Positions 36,405-44,074 of a DNA stretch of 64,000 nucleotides are shown here, piece after piece. The notes beneath the pieces were generated by a model, which had not been told where the DNA came from, did no database searches, and saw nothing but the letters and a program-made list of their open reading frames with translations. Source of the DNA: Paraeggerthella hongkongensis. GTDB lineage: Bacteria; Actinomycetota; Coriobacteriia; Coriobacteriales; Eggerthellaceae. The position numbers and the translations under genes were made by a program. The stretch spans positions 33,401-97,400 of the forward strand of contig NZ_PPTQ01000012.1 in assembly GCF_003340345.1 (NCBI RefSeq). The letters run 5' to 3'. How positions within the stretch are numbered: the stretch's first letter is position 1; every line of letters starts with the position of its first letter.

Positions 36405-36610
36405 GCGCGCGAAAAATCCCGTTTGCTGGCAGGTTTTGACGGTTTGAGGTCGTCATGCCGGGCCTCGGCTTCGCCGTCGTTCGGCCCGGTTTTCGTTTTG
36501 CCTGATCAGGAGGCCGGGCTTCCGCATCGCGCTTTCGATGACGCTCGTGCCGCCGGGTCAGACGACCTCAAACCGTCAGAACCTGCCAGCGACAGCGGTT
36601 TTTCGTGCGC
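36405..36610. mobile_element. 206-bp inverted-repeat element, copy 3
   Basis: Arms 36405-36454 and 36561-36610; core TGGCAGGTTTTGACGG on the left, CCGTCAGAACCTGCCAG on the right. The inner half of the arms (GGTTTGAGGTCGTC) is perfect here. It has the same orientation and exact length as copy 1; interiors are about 55% identical without gaps. An internal hairpin CCGGGCC/GGCCCGG stands where copy 1 has AAGCCGAGC/GCTCGGCTT. It lies in the 36144-36837 gap between the alr start and a LuxR gene stop. Confidence 0.75.
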
Positions 36611-36639
36611 AAGCGGCATGCCGCGCCCGCGGCGGCGCG

Positions 36640-36835
36640 TGCGGGGGGCGTCTCGCGGGCGGGGACCTTCGCCCGGCACCGCCCGCGGCACCCGCGCGAC
36701 ACCCGGCACCAGGGGCCTCCGCCCGCGACGCCCGCGCGACGCCCGACGCCAGGGGCCTCCGCCCGCGGCACCCGCGCGACGCCAGGGGCCTCCGCCCGCG
36801 ACACCGCGCGCGCCGCCCGTGCGGCGCGCGAGAAG
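36640..36835. repeat. GC-rich tandem repeats next to element copy 3
   Basis: CCAGGGGCCTCCGCCCGCG occurs three times (36709, 36749, 36782), with spacings of 40 and 33 bp filled by variants of CACCCGCGCGAC. Upstream of these, degenerate units continue from about 36655. The array ends 2-3 bases before the LuxR stop codon. Confidence 0.75.
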
Positions 36836-36837
36836 CC

Positions 36838-38436
36838 CTACCCGTCCAGCTCGTGCAGCATGTCCAAAAGCTCCTGACGCTTGTGGATGTCCAGCTTCGT
36901 GTAAATGTGCTTGGCATGGGTGCGCACCGTGTTCTCGCTGATGACCAGGCGCTCGGCAATAGTCGCCATGCTGTTTCCGCGCGCGATAAGCTCGGTCACC
37001 TCGGTCTCGCGCATGGACAGGCCGTAGCGCTCCTGCAGCTGCAAGCACTGCTTCGACGTGCGGTCCCGTATGGCACCCGCATCTTCGGAGGCCGAAGGAC
37101 GATTGCGACGCTTCTTGGATGACGCGCCCTTGCGCGACGACGGATCGGCGTCCTGGGTAGGCCCATCGGCACCGGCGATCGCCTTGCGGGCAGCGCGCCC
37201 CGACGCCTGGGAAATGCCCAGAGGCAGAAACTCGATAGGATCCGCCGTCACGGTCCCCTTAGAAGCAATCGACTTGAACAGCGTGCCCGTTGCCGCAAGC
37301 AGGGTAAGACCCAGCACGTAGCTTGACGCCATCGCCACGATGAACAGCCATTCGCGCCCGTCCACGGACACGAAATCGCTCACCCAGCCCAGCAAGAATC
37401 CCACGCTTTGCATAATGTAGGCAACACCGCCGAAGAACCCGTAAATGAACACGGGGTTGATACCGCGGTCGCGCGAAACTTGCGCGCACTGCATCATCAT
37501 AAGCATCTGCACAAGTGAGAACACCATATACGTAAAGCCCGCGAACAGGTTCAGGTATATCGGACCCAAAAACGGCAGCAGCAAAAATCCCGTAATAATA
37601 ACGGGATACACCACGCGAAACACCGACGTAAGGCCGAAGCGAAAGCTCATGCGATACCACAGCACCAACAGCACCGCCGCCGAGACGAACGAGCCCAGCA
37701 TGGACGCGCTGTTCACCACCGCGGCAATCTCTTCGTGCAGAAGCGCAATGCCGCGAATGACGCCGCTGGCTAAAGCAAGCGATCCTACGCACAGGGCGCT
37801 TCGCCAATAATCGGATACGGCCTGACGGTACACGCGCGGATGCTGACGCGGAACGTCCTCGAACATCGGCTGGTCAACGCGCATCTCGCGCACCGAAAGG
37901 GCAATGCACAAACCGCACAGCGGAACGAACACGAGCGGAATCAAAAACGCCGTTAACGCAATAGGAACCAAATACAGTGCGAAATAGATGAACGGGGCTA
38001 TGGCCGTGCCCGCGATCAAGCGCAAGTTGCCCCGCTCCGCCGGCAACGACGCGAAATAACGCTGCCACAACATGAACATGCCCGCACAGCCGACGCCCAG
38101 CAAAACGCCGCCGCCGGCCACCAGCACAAGGGTGGCCACGGTAGCGTACATGGCGCCGATGAGGCACGCCGAGCCGCCGAACACCAAAAGCGCGCTCAAA
38201 GAAACCAGCATGCGACGGGCGCCGCCGGGAACGTAATAGGAACCGAACATGCTGGCAACGAAGGCTCCGCCGAACGCCAAAGCCTGCGCCAGGAAAAAGG
38301 TCAGCGTGACTTCTGCCGTTTGAAACTCAAGCGGCAGAAACGGAAAGACGCCTCCCCAAATCGACGTCGCGTTCACCGTCAAAAAGCACGCATAGCCCCA
38401 ACTGGACACGTGCGTCCGCGCCGCCGATTGCGTCAT
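36838..38436 (-). CDS. LuxR-type regulator with twelve-segment membrane domain (beside dms genes)
   Basis: 532 residues. Residues 1-400 contain about twelve hydrophobic segments resembling an MFS-like sensor; a charged linker (PSSRKGASSKKRRNRP) follows, then a C-terminal LuxR HTH (LSMRETEVTELIARGNSMAT, then IAERLVISENTVRTHAKHIY). This architecture is expanded in Eggerthellaceae, next to respiratory reductases. The start at 38436 follows GGAGGGGGG. It is divergent from dmsA across 213 bases that include an inverted repeat. It likely senses a substrate in the membrane and switches the dms operon (inference from position). Confidence 0.87.
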   Translation of the reverse strand: MTQSAARTHVSSWGYACFLTVNATSIWGGVFPFLPLEFQTAEVTLTFFLAQALAFGGAFVASMFGSYYVPGGARRMLVSLSALLVFGGSACLIGAMYATVATLVLVAGGGVLLGVGCAGMFMLWQRYFASLPAERGNLRLIAGTAIAPFIYFALYLVPIALTAFLIPLVFVPLCGLCIALSVREMRVDQPMFEDVPRQHPRVYRQAVSDYWRSALCVGSLALASGVIRGIALLHEEIAAVVNSASMLGSFVSAAVLLVLWYRMSFRFGLTSVFRVVYPVIITGFLLLPFLGPIYLNLFAGFTYMVFSLVQMLMMMQCAQVSRDRGINPVFIYGFFGGVAYIMQSVGFLLGWVSDFVSVDGREWLFIVAMASSYVLGLTLLAATGTLFKSIASKGTVTADPIEFLPLGISQASGRAARKAIAGADGPTQDADPSSRKGASSKKRRNRPSASEDAGAIRDRTSKQCLQLQERYGLSMRETEVTELIARGNSMATIAERLVISENTVRTHAKHIYTKLDIHKRQELLDMLHELDG

Positions 38437-38560
38437 GTAGCTGCCACCCCCCTCCGGTACCATACTGCAAAGCATGGTAGCATACGAGCGTCGTCTCGCA
38501 AGAAGGCACCTTGGCGATTTTTGCGGTATGGTTATATCGCGACCTGGGGTTTTACCCTTA

Positions 38561-38581
38561 AATCACATGACGAGTGTGATT
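38561..38581. promoter_or_regulatory. Inverted repeat in the LuxR-dmsA intergenic region
   Basis: AATCACA, TGACGAG, TGTGATT: perfect 7-bp arms with a 7-base spacer, 68 bases before the dmsA ATG. The half-sites face the opposite way from a CRP site. A candidate operator for the adjacent LuxR protein. Confidence 0.5.
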
Positions 38582-38649
38582 CTTCTTCTGCCGGTTTCCG
38601 GTACTTTTGAACACGGCGAGAGGAACAACCATAGTCAGAGGAGGGAACT

Positions 38650-41097
38650 ATGACCGTACACGAATCGACGCTATCGCGCCGCACGTTCGTCAAAGGGTCG
38701 CTCGCGGGCGTCGCGCTCGCAGGAGCTGCCGGGTCCGCGCTCTACGGCTGCGCACCCAAGGCCGAGGAAACCGCGAAAGACGGCGCTGCCGCGACAAGCG
38801 ACCAGATTGCCTGGAGCCAGTGCAACGTGAACTGCGGCGGCAACTGCGTCTTCCAGTGGCATTCCCGCGACGGCAAGATCGTCTACATGGAATCCGACAA
38901 CACGGGCGACGCCGACCTGCAAGCACGTGCTTGCCTGCGCGGCCGCTCCATGCGCCGTTGGATCAACAGCCCCGACCGCCTGCTGTATCCCATGAAGCGC
39001 GTCGGCAAGCGCGGCGAGGGCAAGTTCGAGCAGATTTCCTGGGACGAGGCCATCGACACCATCGCCAGCGAGCTCAAGCGCGTCATCGACACGTACGGCA
39101 ACGAGGCCGTCTACGTGAACTACGCCACCGGCATGTACTGCTCGACCGGCAAGCAGCCCGGCCTGCGCCTGCTCAGCCTGCTGGGCGGCTTCATCAACCA
39201 GGGCTACGACTACTCCACCCACATGCTGCAGGCCGTCATGCCGTACATGTACGGTAGCGACAAGGAAAAGGGCAGCGTGTTCAGCCCGTACGACAACGTG
39301 AACGCCTCCTCGTTCTCCGAGGCCGAGCGCGCATCCGACCTGGTGGTCATGTTCGGCAACAGCCCCGCCGAAACCCGCATGGGCGGCGCGAACGCCGTGT
39401 GGGACTTCGCCAAGGTGCGCGAAGCCGTCAACGGCCGCGGCGGCAAAATCATCAACATCGACTACCGCCTGAACGAATCCGCCTCGGGACATCCCGAAGA
39501 GTGGCTGCCCATCCGCCCCGGCACCGATGCGGCGCTGTGCTCCGCCATCGCGCACGAGTGGATTGCCAACGGCCAGGTGAACAAGGAGTTCCTGGACAAG
39601 TACTGCGTCGGCTACGACGAGGACACCATGCCCGAGTCCGCCAAGGGCCAGAACAAGTCCTACAAGGACTACATCATGGGCACCGGCTACGACATGGTGG
39701 AGAAGACCCCCGAGTGGGCCGCCCCCATCACGCAGATCTCGGCTGACAAGATTCGCGAGCTGGCCGCCACCATCGCTGCCGCCAAGGCTCCGTTCATCTG
39801 CCAGGGCTGGGGATCGCAACGCCACACCAACGGCGAGGACACCACGCGCGCCATCTGCATGCTGCCTATCCTGATCGGCCAGCTGGGCTTGCCGGGCACC
39901 AACACGGGCCAGCGCGAAGCCGAGCCGCCCACGTACCTGGTTGGCTCCCTGCCGTTCAAGAACCCCATCAAGACCGCTATCCCCGTGTACCAGTGGGTGA
40001 ACGCCGTCGACCACGGCAAGGACATGACCGCCACCAACGCCGGCATCATCGGTGCCGACAAGCTGGGCAGCGACATCAAGTTCCTGTGGAACTACGCCGG
40101 CAACTGCATCACCAACCAGCACGGCGACATCAACTACACGCACGAAGTGCTGCAGGACGAAAGCAAGCTCGAGTTCATCTTGGTGTGGGACACGGTGATG
40201 ACCGACTCTGCCAAGTACGCCGACATCCTGCTGCCCGACGCCATGCGCTCCGAGCAGCTGAACATGCAGACGCAGGGCTACTCCGAGTACTACACGGCCG
40301 TCGTGGTGGGCGGACCCGCGCAGGAGGCTCCGGGCGAGTGCCGCTCCAGCTACGACGTGTGCGCGGACATCGCCGACAAGTTCGGCAAGAAGGACGAGTA
40401 CACCGAAGGCCGCACGCATGACGAGTGGGTCCAGTACCTGTACGAAGAGGGCGCCAAGGCCGACGGCAAGATGCCCAGCTGGGACGAGATCAAGGCGCAG
40501 GGCATTTACAAGCGCGCGCTCGAGCCGTCCATCGGACTGAAGGACTTCCGCGACGATCCGGCGAAAAACCCGCTGGGCACGCCTTCCGGAAAGATCGAGA
40601 TCTACTCCGAGCAGCTGGCGACCATCGCCGCTACGTGGGAGCTCAAAGAGGACGAGGTCATCAACCCCATCCCCGTGTTCACGCCCGGCTTCCAGGGATA
40701 CGGCACCGTTACCGACGAGTACCCGCTGTATTGCTCGGGCTTCCATCACAAGAGCCGCACGCACTCCTCGTTCGGGTTCATCCCCGAGCTTGAAGCCGTG
40801 GCCCGTCAGCAGCTGTGGATCAACCCAATGGACGCCGATCCGCGCGGCATCAAAGACGGCGACAAGGTGGCCGTGAAGAGCCCGGCAGGCGAGATCCGCA
40901 TCGAAGCCAAGGTGACGCCGCGTATCGTGCCCGGCACCATCGGCATTCCGCAGGGCGCTTGGCACAAGGCCAACATGAGCGGTGACCGCGTGGACGAAGG
41001 CGCATGCGTCAACACGCTGACCACGTACAAGCCCACGCCGCTGGCAAAGGGCAACGGCCCCGCGCACTCCATCATCGCTCAAGTCACCAAGGCATAA
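38650..41097 (+). CDS. dmsA: DMSO reductase-family molybdopterin oxidoreductase, catalytic subunit
   Basis: 815 residues. A twin-arginine signal (LSRRTFVKGS) is combined with a lipobox-like ALYGC, so it is exported folded and may be lipid-anchored. The N-terminal [4Fe-4S] cysteines are CNVNCGGNC and ARACLRG. GNSPAETRMGG, PIRPGTDAALC, FICQGWGSQRHTNGE and the DYST segment (likely Ser ligand to Mo) follow E. coli DmsA closely. It probably reduces an S- or N-oxide or a related small molecule; the substrate is not predictable. AGGAGGGAACT precedes the ATG. It is first gene of dmsA-dmsB-dmsB2-dmsC. Confidence 0.92.
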   Translation: MTVHESTLSRRTFVKGSLAGVALAGAAGSALYGCAPKAEETAKDGAAATSDQIAWSQCNVNCGGNCVFQWHSRDGKIVYMESDNTGDADLQARACLRGRSMRRWINSPDRLLYPMKRVGKRGEGKFEQISWDEAIDTIASELKRVIDTYGNEAVYVNYATGMYCSTGKQPGLRLLSLLGGFINQGYDYSTHMLQAVMPYMYGSDKEKGSVFSPYDNVNASSFSEAERASDLVVMFGNSPAETRMGGANAVWDFAKVREAVNGRGGKIINIDYRLNESASGHPEEWLPIRPGTDAALCSAIAHEWIANGQVNKEFLDKYCVGYDEDTMPESAKGQNKSYKDYIMGTGYDMVEKTPEWAAPITQISADKIRELAATIAAAKAPFICQGWGSQRHTNGEDTTRAICMLPILIGQLGLPGTNTGQREAEPPTYLVGSLPFKNPIKTAIPVYQWVNAVDHGKDMTATNAGIIGADKLGSDIKFLWNYAGNCITNQHGDINYTHEVLQDESKLEFILVWDTVMTDSAKYADILLPDAMRSEQLNMQTQGYSEYYTAVVVGGPAQEAPGECRSSYDVCADIADKFGKKDEYTEGRTHDEWVQYLYEEGAKADGKMPSWDEIKAQGIYKRALEPSIGLKDFRDDPAKNPLGTPSGKIEIYSEQLATIAATWELKEDEVINPIPVFTPGFQGYGTVTDEYPLYCSGFHHKSRTHSSFGFIPELEAVARQQLWINPMDADPRGIKDGDKVAVKSPAGEIRIEAKVTPRIVPGTIGIPQGAWHKANMSGDRVDEGACVNTLTTYKPTPLAKGNGPAHSIIAQVTKA

Positions 41098-41112
41098 AGG
41101 GGGGAAGACGAC

Positions 41113-41745
41113 ATGACTCAGTATGGATTTTACTTCGATAGCACGCGCTGCACGGGTTGCCGCACCTGCGAAATGGCGTGCAAGGACTACAAGGATCTGC
41201 CCGTCAACATAGCGTACCGCCGCGTATACGACTACGAGGGCGGCTCCTGGACGGACGCAGGCGACGGCACGTTCACCTCCGACACGTACGCATACCACGT
41301 GTCGCTGGGCTGCCAGCATTGCGAAAAGCCCGCTTGCATGGCAAAGTGCCCGCAGGGCGCCATCGTGAAAGACCCGGAAAACGGCTTGGTGCATATCGAC
41401 GACGAGAAGTGCACCGGCGTGGGGGCCTGCGTGGAGACGTGCCCTTACAACGTGCCCATCGTCAACAAGGAGATCGGCCGCGGCGTGAAGTGCGACGGCT
41501 GCGCCGACCGCGTGGCCGAGGGCAAGAGCCCCATCTGCGTGGAGGCGTGCCCGCTGCGTGCGCTTGAGTTCGGCGACATTGAAGAGCTGCGCGCGAAGCA
41601 CCAGGGCACCGTGGCCGGCATTGCGCCCATGCCCTCGCCCGACACGACGAACCCCTCTATCGCCATTCTGCCTTGCCCGGCGGCGAAAGAGCCCGGCGAC
41701 AAGACCGGCGCCATCGCCAACGAAAAGGAAGTAACGCTGGCATAG
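41113..41745 (+). CDS. dmsB: DmsB-like iron-sulfur subunit
   Basis: A 210-residue ferredoxin-type protein with four Cys clusters (CTGCRTCEMAC, CQHCEKPACMAKCP, CTGVGACVETCP, CDGCADRVAEGKSPICVEACP) for four [4Fe-4S] centres, the electron wire between the quinol-oxidising and catalytic subunits. It starts 15 bases after dmsA with AGGGGGG upstream. The last 40 residues repeat the PSIAILPCPAA...IANEKEVTLA pattern typical of DmsB. Confidence 0.92.
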   Translation: MTQYGFYFDSTRCTGCRTCEMACKDYKDLPVNIAYRRVYDYEGGSWTDAGDGTFTSDTYAYHVSLGCQHCEKPACMAKCPQGAIVKDPENGLVHIDDEKCTGVGACVETCPYNVPIVNKEIGRGVKCDGCADRVAEGKSPICVEACPLRALEFGDIEELRAKHQGTVAGIAPMPSPDTTNPSIAILPCPAAKEPGDKTGAIANEKEVTLA

Positions 41746-41771
41746 ACCGACGAACCAAGCACCCCTCCCCG

Positions 41772-41816
41772 GCCGGCGCGCTGCACTCAAGCGGCGCGCC
41801 GGCTTACCGTTATAAT
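41772..41816 (+). promoter_or_regulatory. Hairpin and -10 element between the two dmsB genes
   Basis: GCCGGCGCGC (41772-41781) pairs perfectly with GCGCGCCGGC (41794-41803), then TATAAT (41811-41816). This could end or stabilise the upstream transcript and start a second one for dmsB2-dmsC. No good -35 is seen. Confidence 0.45.
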
Positions 41817-41869
41817 AGGCCCAGACGAGAGGGAGCCGACAACCAGCCGGCCGTACGGGAAGCGATGCC

Positions 41870-42496
41870 ATGCCACGGGGATTTTTCTTCGACAACACAA
41901 GATGCACGGGATGCAGAACCTGCGTCCTTGCGTGCAAGGACTACCACGACCATGGCTCCGAGCTGGCATTTCGCATGGTTCTTGACTACGAAGGCGGCGG
42001 CTGGACGCGCACCAACGACGGCACGCTTTACCAAGATGCCTACGCATATCACATCTCCATCGCCTGCAACCACTGCAACAGCCCGGTATGCACGCAGGTA
42101 TGCCCCACCGGCGCCATGCACAAAGACGACCTGGATTTGGTGTGGCCGGACGTACGCAAGTGCATCGGATGCGGCTATTGCACCATGGCCTGCCCCTACC
42201 ATGCTCCCCGCATCGATCAAGAGCTGAAGCGATCGAGCAAGTGCGACGGATGCCGCACGCGCGTCGCGAATGAACAGGCCCCCATCTGCGTGGAAGCATG
42301 CCCTGTGCGCGCACTCGACTTCGCAGCGGCGGGCACGCTGGCCGAGCGGTACCCCACCGCGGTACGCTCCATCATGCCGCTTCCTTCCGAGGATGCGACC
42401 GACCCCAACCTGCTCATACTCCCGTCGCCCGCCGCCGAGCGTGCGACGGACGGCGGCGGGCGCATCGCCAACCGCCAGGAAGCGGGCATCGCATGA
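41870..42496 (+). CDS. Second DmsB-like iron-sulfur subunit
   Basis: 208 residues, clearly paralogous to the preceding dmsB (both start with FFFDNTRCTGCRTC-like sequence) but well diverged. The four cluster motifs are intact: CTGCRTCVLACKD, CNHCNSPVCTQVCP, CIGCGYCTMACP and CDGCRTRVANEQAPICVEACP. The third motif here is the normal CxxCxxC, whereas the first paralogue has CTGVGAC. Its stop overlaps the dmsC start (ATGA), so these two are coupled. Two alternative electron-transfer subunits in one operon is unusual. Confidence 0.88.
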   Translation: MPRGFFFDNTRCTGCRTCVLACKDYHDHGSELAFRMVLDYEGGGWTRTNDGTLYQDAYAYHISIACNHCNSPVCTQVCPTGAMHKDDLDLVWPDVRKCIGCGYCTMACPYHAPRIDQELKRSSKCDGCRTRVANEQAPICVEACPVRALDFAAAGTLAERYPTAVRSIMPLPSEDATDPNLLILPSPAAERATDGGGRIANRQEAGIA

Positions 42497-43347
42497 ACAG
42501 CGGATTCGATTCGTTCTCGCTCGCCTTGTTCACCTCGCTTGCTCCGGCAGGCGTCGTGGCGTTCATCGTGCTGGCTTGCGCGCGACTGGGCGTCCGCAAC
42601 CACGAAGCCGCCGTGCGCATCGATCGCGTGATCGCGCTTCCGTTCTCCGTGGCGTTGATCGGGTTCATCGCTTCGGCAACCCACCTGGGAACGCCGGCAA
42701 ACGCGCTGCACGTGTTTTTCGGCATTGGAAGATCGCCGCTATCGAACGAAGTGCTCTCGGCTGTGGCGTTTTTGTTTCTTGTGGGATCGTACTGGATGAC
42801 GGCGTTCAAGCAGCGCTTCCCCGATGCCGTGGCAAAGCCGTGGCTCGTGCTTTCGTGCATCGCGGGCATCGTGCTGATCGCGGCAACGTCCACCGCGTAT
42901 TCCGTGCACACGGTTCCCACCTGGGACACGCCGTACTCGCCGGCGAACCTGGTTCTTTCCGCCCTGCTGGCTGGGCCCGTACTGGGAATGCTGTTCCTGG
43001 AAATGGCCCACGCACGGCCCTTCGGCCTGGAAATCGGCTTGTTCGCTGCGGCCTGCCTGGCTTTGATCGCCGGCACCGCGGTACTGATCATGCACGATGC
43101 CAGCCTATCGCTTATAGCGAACAACGAAATTGCCGCCACTTCCCTGGCTCCACGATATCCGGCGGCTATAGCAACCCACCTTGTGCTTGGCGTTGCGGGC
43201 GTAGCGGCCGCCGGCTTCTCGCTTCGCCGCGGGCAGGCGGAACGTCTCACGTTCATTTTGCGCATTGCGGCAAGCGTCCTGGTGCTGGCCGCCGTGCTTG
43301 TCACGCGCATCGTGTTCTACAACCTACACATGACGGTAGGGTTTTAG
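42493..43347 (+). CDS. dmsC: DmsC-like membrane anchor subunit
   Basis: A 284-residue protein with eight hydrophobic segments, as in DmsC, which anchors DmsAB and oxidises menaquinol. Visible features: SFSLALFTSLAPAGVVAF at the N-terminus and ATHLGTPANALHVFFGIGRS after helix 2, a conserved DmsC stretch. It starts within the dmsB2 stop codon (ATGA). A hairpin terminator follows. Confidence 0.88.
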   Translation: MNSGFDSFSLALFTSLAPAGVVAFIVLACARLGVRNHEAAVRIDRVIALPFSVALIGFIASATHLGTPANALHVFFGIGRSPLSNEVLSAVAFLFLVGSYWMTAFKQRFPDAVAKPWLVLSCIAGIVLIAATSTAYSVHTVPTWDTPYSPANLVLSALLAGPVLGMLFLEMAHARPFGLEIGLFAAACLALIAGTAVLIMHDASLSLIANNEIAATSLAPRYPAAIATHLVLGVAGVAAAGFSLRRGQAERLTFILRIAASVLVLAAVLVTRIVFYNLHMTVGF

Positions 43348-43355
43348 AAAACGGA

Positions 43356-43389
43356 GGGCGTCGGCAACGCCAAAGCATCGCCGACGCCC
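43356..43389. terminator. Hairpin between dmsC and mog
   Basis: GGGCGTCGGC (43356-43365) pairs perfectly with GCCGACGCCC (43380-43389). It lies between convergent genes. Confidence 0.65.
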
Positions 43390-43411
43390 GCTTAGGCAGA
43401 GCCGGTCGAGT

Positions 43412-43891
43412 CTAGTGCCCGCCGCCCGCCATCATCTTGGCCGCATGCGGAAGAGCGGCCGCGATGCCGTCCCAATTCTCGCGAGCTGCCTTTTCGCTGC
43501 CAGGCAGATTGATCACCAAATGACGGCCCCGCTGCATGCACAGCGCGCGGGACAGCATCGCATACGGCGTGATGGCCAAGCTGTGCGCGCGCATAGCTTC
43601 GGCAATGCCCGGAACATTGCGCTCGCACACGTCCATCGTGGCCTCCGGCGTCACATCGCGCAAAGAAAGGCCGCTTCCGCCGCAGGTCAAAACGATGTCA
43701 GCATCAAGCTCGTCGCACGCATGCACGATGGCGGCCGAAATGTCCGCACGCTCGTCCTTCACCACGACGTGGCTTTTGCACTCCCAGCCGTTATCGGCGA
43801 TGAGCGCTTCGAGGGCCGCGCCGGCCGTGTCTTGCTTCAAGCTGCGCGTATCGGAGCACGTGATAATAGCGAAGGTGATGTTTCGATCCAT
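43412..43891 (-). CDS. mog: Molybdopterin adenylyltransferase MogA/MoaB-like
   Basis: A 159-residue single-domain protein. FAIITCSDTRSL at the N-terminus, LTCGGSGLSLRDVTPEAT (the TGGTG-like loop) and INLPGSEKAARENW are family hallmarks. It adenylates molybdopterin before molybdenum insertion by MoeA. The start at 43891 follows AAAGG. It lies downstream of moeA with a structured repeat between, and opposite the dms operon it serves. Confidence 0.9.
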   Translation of the reverse strand: MDRNITFAIITCSDTRSLKQDTAGAALEALIADNGWECKSHVVVKDERADISAAIVHACDELDADIVLTCGGSGLSLRDVTPEATMDVCERNVPGIAEAMRAHSLAITPYAMLSRALCMQRGRHLVINLPGSEKAARENWDGIAAALPHAAKMMAGGGH

Positions 43892-43930
43892 GGTAAACCT
43901 TTCTCACCGGTTGGCGTAGTCAGTCAGCGA

Positions 43931-44073
43931 GAGGGGCTGGGGTGCGCCGAATTCGCGGGATCGCGGAGGCGAAGCGTACCTTGGGTACGCGAGCTTCCGG
44001 GAGCGCACGAAGGCGGTGTGCACCGGCCCCTCGCAGCGTCGAGCCGTTCCGCCGTTCGGCAGAACGGCGGAAC
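43931..44073 (-). ncRNA. Structured intergenic element, copy 2 (between moeA and mog)
   Basis: On the minus strand, immediately after the moeA stop: a perfect 12-bp hairpin (GTTCCGCCGTTC, 44046-44073), the linker TCGACGCTGCGA, then an 18-bp stem (44015-44032 with 43931-43948; GAGGGGC on one arm) enclosing a hairpin GCGTACC/GGTACGC. The layout matches copy 1 (22033-22172). Several stem positions differ in both partners between copies (A-T versus G-C, C-G versus G-C), so base pairing is conserved rather than sequence. Confidence 0.6.
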
Positions 44074-44074
44074 C

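Noticed and set aside
3451..38554. Shared 13-mer ACCTGGGGTTTTA upstream of nrdD (3451) and of dmsA (38542)
   Set aside because: Tempting as a common anaerobic regulator site, but with about 7 kb of intergenic sequence on both strands a chance 13-base match is expected at roughly this frequency, and the site is not palindromic.
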